Origin: a bacterium
GTDB taxonomy: Bacteria; UBP14; UBA6098; B30-G16
Assembly: GCA_003645115.1 (NCBI GenBank)
Contig: QNEG01000023.1
Span: 1 to 11,750 of the forward strand
Reading direction: 5' to 3'
Length of the DNA stretch: 11,750 nucleotides
This document shows, in pieces, positions 7,148 through 11,750 of the stretch. A model generated the notes under the pieces. It ran no database searches. It was given only the letters and a program-made list of their open reading frames with translations, and was not told where the DNA came from. A program made the position numbers and the translations under genes. The first letter of the stretch is position 1. Every line of letters starts with the position of its first letter.

Positions 7148-7167
7148 GCACAAAGAATTCATTGTGC
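7148..7167. promoter_or_regulatory. Near-perfect 20-bp palindrome, candidate operator
   Basis: GCACAA-A-GAATTC-A-TTGTGC: a symmetric site in which 18 of 20 bases obey dyad symmetry, the only break being the A/A pair flanking the central GAATTC. It lies about 140 bp before the cas10 start and upstream of the tandem repeat. This size and symmetry suit a homodimeric transcription factor, though it could also form a hairpin. No regulator gene is in the window. Confidence 0.45.
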
Positions 7168-7184
7168 ATCGGAAATAGAAAGCT

Positions 7185-7276
7185 TGTCGAAAAATGGTTT
7201 AACATCAAGGTGTAGGTATATTTTATGCTATATCGAAAAATGGCTTGACATAAAGATGTAAGCATATATTTATATA
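7185..7276 (+). repeat. Tandem 46-bp imperfect direct repeat upstream of cas10
   Basis: Copy 1 (7185-7230) and copy 2 (7231-7276) are adjacent and identical at 34 of 46 positions, 30 of the first 37. Six of the seven differences in that first part are transitions. Both contain TCGAAAAATGG followed by a TTAACA or TTGACA element. A third, partial relative (CGAAAAATcaCTTG) sits at 7059-7072. There is no 30-40 nt spacer between copies, so this is not a CRISPR array. Confidence 0.65.
7245..7276 (+). promoter_or_regulatory. Candidate promoter of the csm operon
   Basis: A perfect TTGACA -35 element at 7245-7250 in repeat copy 2 is followed by an extended AT-rich stretch. TATTTA at 7267-7272 (spacer 16) or TATATT-like hexamers on either side could be the -10. 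The start codon of cas10 is about 30 bp further on. In repeat copy 1 the matching element is TTAACA (7199-7204), so the duplication may have doubled the promoter. Confidence 0.45.
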
Positions 7277-7305
7277 TTTAATCATAGTTCATTCTTGGAT
7301 TGTAT

Positions 7306-9918
7306 ATGGGAACTAATGAAAGCATACACCTGATGGCTCTTGCGGCATTGCTCCATGATATAGGCAAGGTTCATCAGCGAGCCAAGGGAACAGAAACGAC
7401 CCATTTTTATTCGGGTGCCGACTTCCTGGATAGTTTGGGACTCTCGTTTCCAGCTTTGGTTGCCAGATACCACCATAATATGGATGGTTGGTCCAATGAG
7501 ACAAAGCTCATAACTGAGGACCTTTGGCGTGGCTATATAATTCAAATTGCCGACCATCTTTCTGCTGGGCAACGGGATTCTGAACCAGAAAGATGCGAGA
7601 ATGCTTGTGCCTTCATTTCTCCTCTTTCAACGATAAACGAATACGAAGCACACGCGCAGTTGGCTCTTTGTTCTCTATCTTCATTCAGTTGGCGTCCTAC
7701 GGAAGGACTGGACAGTGAAGAAGTGATTCGGAAAAATTATAGCGAACTATGGAACTTGCTTCGTGCCAATCTCCGTGAGCTTGTGAAAAAATATGGTAAT
7801 AGTGAACGGAGTCTCTGTCATTCGGTCTTTAATGCTCTACGAATCTTGCTGTTGCAAGTGCCATCAGCATGCTGGAAGAGTGTTCCAGATATTTCGCTCT
7901 TTTCTCATTCACACTCTACGGCTGCAATAGCGGTTTGTCTGTGGGAATGGTTGTCAGAAAGACATAACCCCATCGGACTTGAATTCTTTAATGTGGATAA
8001 TGCTCATGCCTTGCCTAATCTCGTGGAAAGAATTAAGCAATCCCCGGCTTGTTTATTACTTGCTGCCGATATGTCGGGCATACAGAAGTTCATATACGCT
8101 GTTACCAATAAGGGCGCTGCGAAACTTGTTAAAGGAAGGTCATTTCTTGTTTCCAGGCTTCCGAGGATATCTTCTCACTATATTCTGCGTAAGTTTGATT
8201 TACCTGAAACGCAAATTCTCTATGCAGGTGGAGGCAATTTCTATATGTTGCTGCCTAATACTGATGCAGTAAGAAATGAATTACCCATAATATTCCGCAC
8301 ACTAAACAGGGCACTTCGGGAGCGTTTTTCGGGAATGCTAAAGTTTGTATATTCAACATATGAATTGAGTGGAGTGCAACTTGAAGAAAGTAAATTCGGG
8401 AATGTTTGGAACCAACTTCATCGTAAGCTGGGTGAAAAGAAAAAACGGAAGTTTGAACATATCCCCGATAATGAAATATTAGACATATTCAACAATCCGC
8501 TTGGGAATGATGCGATTATTGACCAAAGTAAGTCTGAGAACATTTGTGAAATTTGCAAAGTTCGGAAAGCACAATTCTATGAACCAAAAGAGTGTAAGGA
8601 ATGTCGGGAAATCTCAAAACTCGGAAAGAAACTGCGAGATTGTAAATGGATTGTGGAGAAATGGGGACAGCAAAATAAAACAGATGACTGGTGGAATATG
8701 AAGATTGGTGATGATTATGTTTCCCTGCAACTGGAAAATATGAATGATATTGATGACGACAGCTATATTTATGCCGTAAATCGACCACTTTTTACAGACA
8801 TAAATGAATTGATAAATCTCCCTCAAAATGGACTGCCGGGGGTTTTGTTCTATGGTGGGATGCATGCGCCAGTGGGAAAAGATGGTAAAATCCGCACTTT
8901 TGGGGAACTTGCAGGGATAGAAGAGAATGAGGAGGTAGAACAGTCATCTCCAGCGCCCGTGTTGGGTCCTCACAGATATGGCGTTCTCCGCCTCGATGTT
9001 GATAATTTGGGAAAAATTTTCAGTGAGGGAGTGAAACTGACAATAGATAGGTTAGCGACTCTTTCGACTTTCATCGAGCTATTCTTTTCATACTGGCTAC
9101 CGGAGAGTATAGATAAATGGGCGAAAGATATGCATTCCAAACTCAAGGAATTTGAAGACACTCCCCCAGAAAAGGAATTTGAAGACACTCCTCCAGGAAA
9201 GGAATTTAAGGACGCTCACAATAAGTATTATATATTATATTCCGGCGGGGACGATATGTTTATCATCGGCAGTTGGGATTTATTAGTTCCGCTTGCCTGG
9301 CATATAAGGGAGCAATTTGGCGAATTCACAAATTGGAATCCCAAAGTTACTCTTTCGGGAGGGCTATCTTTCTTTCCGCCCAAATTCCCGATAAGAAGAG
9401 CTGCCGATATGACCCAAACAGCTGAAAATAATGCGAAATCATTCACAAGAAAAGTCGGCGAAAAAACAATTAAAAAGGACTGTATCAACATTTTCGGGGT
9501 CAATGTTCCCTGGAGCGATTATGAAAGAATGCATAAAATAGGAGAAAAAATTCGATGGTTAATAGAAAATAATAACGGTGGGAAGAAAAAGCTACCGCGT
9601 TCTGTTCTTCAAAGGCTTTACGCTATTTCGATGATGTATGCCAAACATATAAGAGAATTGGACAGGCAGTTGGACAAATTTGAACAGGGTATCCCCTTAT
9701 CTGTTGAAAAATTTAAAGAGGGGGTGGCTAATGCACGATGGACATGGATGCTAACATACTCATTGCGCAAAGATTATAAGGAATTGGAGAATCTGCTTAA
9801 GACTATTCTTATGGAGAATACTGAAGGCGGTCAAGTGCCTCCATTGGAATGGTTACAGGCTTCGATAGCATGGGCAGACTGGATAACAAGAAAAATAAAA
9901 TCAGGAGGGAAAGAATGA
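7306..9918 (+). CDS. cas10: Type III-A CRISPR effector large subunit Cas10/Csm1
   Basis: 870 residues from ATG 7306, preceded by a weak GGA; TTG 7300 is a less likely start. It is the signature subunit of the Csm complex. The N-terminal HD nuclease domain shows LLHDIGK (H17, D18), YHH (55-57) and IADHLSAGQR (81-90). The degenerate Palm1 domain has DMSGIQKFIY from D255 and GGGN (308-311). A zinc-binding insertion carries two CxxC pairs (C414/C417, C430/C433). The Palm2 cyclase domain has RLDVDNLGKIF with metal ligands D564 and D566, then SGGDDM with GGDD at 647-650. Once target RNA is bound, family members cut ssDNA with HD and make cyclic oligoadenylates with GGDD; both motifs are intact here. 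A 9-residue repeat (KEFEDTPPx) sits between the two Palm2 metal sites. The stop overlaps the csm2 start (ATGA), indicating an operon. Confidence 0.95.
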   Translation: MGTNESIHLMALAALLHDIGKVHQRAKGTETTHFYSGADFLDSLGLSFPALVARYHHNMDGWSNETKLITEDLWRGYIIQIADHLSAGQRDSEPERCENACAFISPLSTINEYEAHAQLALCSLSSFSWRPTEGLDSEEVIRKNYSELWNLLRANLRELVKKYGNSERSLCHSVFNALRILLLQVPSACWKSVPDISLFSHSHSTAAIAVCLWEWLSERHNPIGLEFFNVDNAHALPNLVERIKQSPACLLLAADMSGIQKFIYAVTNKGAAKLVKGRSFLVSRLPRISSHYILRKFDLPETQILYAGGGNFYMLLPNTDAVRNELPIIFRTLNRALRERFSGMLKFVYSTYELSGVQLEESKFGNVWNQLHRKLGEKKKRKFEHIPDNEILDIFNNPLGNDAIIDQSKSENICEICKVRKAQFYEPKECKECREISKLGKKLRDCKWIVEKWGQQNKTDDWWNMKIGDDYVSLQLENMNDIDDDSYIYAVNRPLFTDINELINLPQNGLPGVLFYGGMHAPVGKDGKIRTFGELAGIEENEEVEQSSPAPVLGPHRYGVLRLDVDNLGKIFSEGVKLTIDRLATLSTFIELFFSYWLPESIDKWAKDMHSKLKEFEDTPPEKEFEDTPPGKEFKDAHNKYYILYSGGDDMFIIGSWDLLVPLAWHIREQFGEFTNWNPKVTLSGGLSFFPPKFPIRRAADMTQTAENNAKSFTRKVGEKTIKKDCINIFGVNVPWSDYERMHKIGEKIRWLIENNNGGKKKLPRSVLQRLYAISMMYAKHIRELDRQLDKFEQGIPLSVEKFKEGVANARWTWMLTYSLRKDYKELENLLKTILMENTEGGQVPPLEWLQASIAWADWITRKIKSGGKE
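9145..9225 (+). repeat. Three 27-bp in-frame repeats inside cas10
   Basis: Units at 9145-9171, 9172-9198 and 9199-9225 encode KEFEDTPPE, KEFEDTPPG and KEFKDAHNK. The first two differ by only a few bases, implying recent duplication, while the third has diverged. The charged, proline-rich units lie about 20 residues before GGDD, in a loop of the Palm2 domain, and preserve frame. Confidence 0.85.
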
Positions 9919-10298
9919 ACGGCTTCCTTAAACCAGAGGAAATTGATGAAATTCTTAATGGCAACTCGGCACTACTTGTTGAGAAAGCCGAGTGTGTCGG
10001 GAAGGCAATAGCAAAACCGGTTTCCTCAAGTCAAGTCAGGGCTATCTTTGGCACAATTAAGAAGTTGCAAATGAGCGCCCAGAAGGGTGAATTTGGTGAG
10101 AAACAAATAGGCACCCTAACATTGCTAATCCCAAAACTTTATTATGCTGCAAAGCGATCTGGAAAGAAAGAAATGGAAAAATTAAGGGATGACCTTTCTA
10201 CAATGATTAGAAAGGTCAAAGATAAGGAAAGATTCATATGTTTGTGTAATTATCTTGAGGCAATTCTTGCTTATCATAAAGCTTTTGGCGGAAAGTAA
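9915..10298 (+). CDS. csm2: Type III-A CRISPR small subunit Csm2
   Basis: 127 residues, helical and rich in Lys. The family pattern is visible: SSSQVRAIFGTIKKLQ in the first half, LIPKLYYAAKRSG in the middle, and a terminal LEAILAYHKAFGGK. Csm2 copies stack along the inner filament of the Csm complex and contact the target RNA/crRNA duplex; the protein has no catalytic role. The start at 9915 is fixed by AGGAGG at 9903-9908 and by the ATGA overlap with the cas10 stop. An in-frame ATG at 9849 lies inside cas10 and lacks a ribosome site. The length fits the usual 120-150 residues. Confidence 0.92.
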   Translation: MNGFLKPEEIDEILNGNSALLVEKAECVGKAIAKPVSSSQVRAIFGTIKKLQMSAQKGEFGEKQIGTLTLLIPKLYYAAKRSGKKEMEKLRDDLSTMIRKVKDKERFICLCNYLEAILAYHKAFGGK

Positions 10299-10307
10299 CC
10301 CACAAAT

Positions 10308-10313
10308 AGGAGG
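10308..10313 (+). promoter_or_regulatory. Ribosome binding site of csm3
   Basis: A perfect AGGAGG ends five bases before ATG 10319. It is one of the strongest ribosome sites in the window, consistent with Csm3 being needed in several copies per Csm complex. Confidence 0.7.
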
Positions 10314-10318
10314 CACAT

Positions 10319-11083
10319 ATGAGGGCTCAAATAAAGAAAAAGGTATTCATAGAGGGCAAGATAGTGGCAAAAACTGGTCTTGCCATTGGTGGAACCGATG
10401 TGGGCTTAGAAATCGGCGGCACCGACAAAATTGTTATTAGACATCCCATTACCAAAGAACCATATGTTCCAGGCAGTTCGTTACGAGGTAAAATGCGCAG
10501 TCTTCTGGAGCGAGTGCATCAGGGGGATAACATTACTAAGCAGGGGAAAGCGATGGTGCACATATGCAAGCCCGATAAAGTCTCAAGTCCCTGCCCTATC
10601 TGCACAGTGTTTGGATTGCCTGCGGAAAGCGCGGAAAAGTTTCATGAAAACAATCCAGATATGGTATTCGTAACAAGGCTTATAGTGCGGGATGGCGCTT
10701 GCTCGGAGGAATGGATAAAGACAGCGACAGATACGGAATTGCCATATACCGAAACAAAGACCGAAGCCGTCATTGACCGCATCACATCTGAGGCGACACC
10801 ACGCACTTTCGAACGGGTTCCTGCGGGCGCTGAATTCGCTCTCGACCTTGTGCTGACACTTTATGAGGGTGATGACGAGAACGAGTTTATCAATCTCATA
10901 TTCCAGGGACTAAAACTACTCCAGGATGATTATCTCGGCGGAAGCGGCAGCAGAGGCTATGGAAAAGTAAAGATAAATATCGAGCAAATTTATGAGCGCA
11001 CCGCAGAAGATTATAGGGAAGCGAGAGAAAGGCATAAATATGAGATTGATATTCCTTCAGAATTGACCAACAATGGAGAATAA
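10319..11083 (+). CDS. csm3: Type III-A CRISPR RAMP subunit and target-RNA endonuclease Csm3
   Basis: 254 residues of the Cas7 superfamily. The N-terminal segment GLAIGGTDVGLEIGGTDKIV contains D36, which aligns with the catalytic Asp33 of the Streptococcus thermophilus protein (motif IGAIDSPV). It is followed by PYVPGSSLRGKMRSLLE (49-65), contacting crRNA. H81, C83, C92 and C95 (HIC, then CPICTVFG) form a probable zinc site. IDRITSEATPRTFERVPAG (152-170) and the glycine-rich DYLGGSGSRGYGKV (204-217) complete the family signature. Csm3 forms the backbone filament and cuts bound target RNA at 6-nt intervals. Length and motifs suggest an intact enzyme. It starts 20 nt after csm2 and ends 3 nt before csm4. 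Confidence 0.95.
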   Translation: MRAQIKKKVFIEGKIVAKTGLAIGGTDVGLEIGGTDKIVIRHPITKEPYVPGSSLRGKMRSLLERVHQGDNITKQGKAMVHICKPDKVSSPCPICTVFGLPAESAEKFHENNPDMVFVTRLIVRDGACSEEWIKTATDTELPYTETKTEAVIDRITSEATPRTFERVPAGAEFALDLVLTLYEGDDENEFINLIFQGLKLLQDDYLGGSGSRGYGKVKINIEQIYERTAEDYREARERHKYEIDIPSELTNNGE

Positions 11084-11086
11084 TTG

Positions 11087-11750
11087 ATGTTCATCTATAT
11101 TCTTAAACCACTAGGACCACTACACCTAACGGGCAACCTCGTAGATGATGCGGGCAGTATTCCGTTTCCGCGTTCTGATACGATTGCCGCAGCGATTGCA
11201 ATTTCAATCGAGCAATTATATGGAGATTGCCCCGAGGCGATTTTTCAGGATGCTTTGTTTGCCGTGTCGTCTGCTATGCCATGGAGTAAAGTAAATGCAA
11301 ATAAGGAACCCACTCTTTTCCTGCCTATCCGAAAAGATACCATTTTCCCAGAAATCGATAAAAAATATAAAAGACTTGCCTGGGTGGAGCAAAGTTTCTG
11401 GGATAAAATGTTTGATTCTAATGAATTTCTCTTGCAACTTGATAATATTGACCACTTTATCTATGATGAGTTTCTCAGTTCGAGTTCATCAGAAATACAA
11501 CATACCTCTGTGCGCCAGCGTGTCACTGTTGACCGCGCAGGGGGCGAAAGTGAGACCTTTTTCTTTGGCGAAAGCTATTTCAGCGAATTATCGATTGGTG
11601 ATTCTTGCCAGTCCGGTTTCTGGATAGCTGCCGAGTTCAGCGATGATGAGATACAGAGCAAATTCGAGTCTGCTTTGCGACTGCTTGGGGACACAGGAAT
11701 CGGCGCAGACCGCTCATCCGGACGTGGATGTTTCCAAATAATACAGCACA
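11087..11750 (+). CDS. csm4: Type III-A CRISPR RAMP subunit Csm4 (3' partial)
   Basis: An open frame runs from ATG 11087 to the window end, 221 residues of about 300 expected. GGAG (11075-11078) lies eight bases before the ATG, and the gap after csm3 is 3 nt. The beginning, FIYILKPLGPLHLTG, and IPFPRSDTIAAAI are typical of Csm4, the Cas5-group protein that holds the crRNA 5' tag and binds Cas10. VRQRVTVDRAGGES gives the middle segment. The late LLGDTGIGADRSSGRGCF is the glycine-rich RAMP signature of this family. csm5 would be expected next in a standard III-A operon but lies outside the window. Confidence 0.92.
   Translation, partial: MFIYILKPLGPLHLTGNLVDDAGSIPFPRSDTIAAAIAISIEQLYGDCPEAIFQDALFAVSSAMPWSKVNANKEPTLFLPIRKDTIFPEIDKKYKRLAWVEQSFWDKMFDSNEFLLQLDNIDHFIYDEFLSSSSSEIQHTSVRQRVTVDRAGGESETFFFGESYFSELSIGDSCQSGFWIAAEFSDDEIQSKFESALRLLGDTGIGADRSSGRGCFQIIQH

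Larger units (their letters stand above)
6770..7305. other. Gene-free junction between the envelope/redox gene train and the CRISPR operon
   Basis: About 535 bp with no convincing coding region. It contains, in order: an AACCACAGAT motif (6815-6824), a small CTTTCT/AGAAAG hairpin (6826-6840) without a T tract, a tRNA-type promoter and half a tRNA gene (6933-7014), a perfect ACGAATTCGT palindrome (7032-7041), a CGTAA-A-TTACG palindrome (7050-7060), a 7-bp stem hairpin (7073-7098), an 18/20 dyad (7148-7167), and a 46-bp tandem repeat with promoter-like elements (7185-7276). Such a concentration of structure is consistent with a recombination boundary and with regulation of the CRISPR operon. 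Confidence 0.7.

Noticed and set aside
7070..7261. 63-codon + strand frame in the junction region
   Set aside because: It begins with TTG without a ribosome site, spans the dyad and most of the tandem repeat, and its protein has no recognisable pattern.
7185..7276. CRISPR repeats
   Set aside because: The two units are directly adjacent with no spacer, only about 74% identical, and number just two to three.
7015..7305. Group I intron in the tRNA gene
   Set aside because: An intron would be followed by the 3' exon (TCCGC, T arm, GCCCTCC); none appears before cas10, and no group I core elements were seen.
8545..8610. CxxC pairs in cas10 as a separate zinc-finger gene or insertion
   Set aside because: Two CxxC pairs between Palm1 and Palm2 are a normal part of Csm1 proteins.
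9849..9914. N-terminal extension of Csm2 from ATG 9849
   Set aside because: It lies within cas10 without a ribosome site, whereas ATG 9915 has AGGAGG at ideal spacing and gives the normal Csm2 length.

Overview
The window reads as chromosome from a diderm (Gram-negative-type) bacterium of moderate-to-low GC. The evidence is a LolC/LolE-type lipoprotein-release permease and a secreted protein with two OmpA-like domains. I cannot name the phylum. The pairing of a geranylgeranyl-reductase-like flavoprotein with an archaeal-type radical SAM protein, plus ACCACAGA-type intergenic repeats, would suit a candidate phylum or an FCB-like lineage, but this is inference only. All genes I can support lie on the + strand.

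Left part (2-6769) is a tightly packed rightward gene train: a LolC/E-type permease missing only its extreme N-terminus, a geranylgeranyl-reductase-family FAD protein, a radical SAM protein overlapping it by 50 nt, a GltD-like FeS/FAD oxidoreductase, a signal-peptide protein with two OmpA-like domains, and a small secreted DUF6438-like protein. The flavoprotein plus radical SAM pair could be part of a LipS1/LipS2-type lipoate synthesis module (with a LipT-like flavoprotein) or an isoprenoid-saturating module. The sequence alone does not decide between these.

Middle (6770-7305) is a gene-free junction of about 535 bp. It holds a good sigma70-type promoter (TTGACA-17-TAAATT) driving what looks like the 5' half of a serine tRNA gene (anticodon TGA). 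The tRNA match stops abruptly just after the anticodon loop. Beyond it lie several dyads, including an 18/20 palindrome, and a 46-bp imperfect tandem repeat with promoter-like elements that ends about 30 bp before the next operon. The broken tRNA suggests a boundary between core chromosome and an inserted or rearranged accessory region.

Right part (7306-11750) is the start of a type III-A CRISPR effector operon: csm1/cas10, csm2, csm3 and csm4 (cut by the window end), with junctions of -4, +20 and +3 nt. Cas10 keeps the HD nuclease motif, the zinc-finger cysteines and the GGDD cyclase motif. Csm3 keeps the Asp used for target RNA cleavage. The module therefore looks catalytically intact: target RNA cleavage, ssDNA cleavage and cyclic oligoadenylate signalling. 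No CRISPR array, cas6, csm5, csm6/ancillary effector or cas1/cas2 is inside the window; they should be sought downstream.
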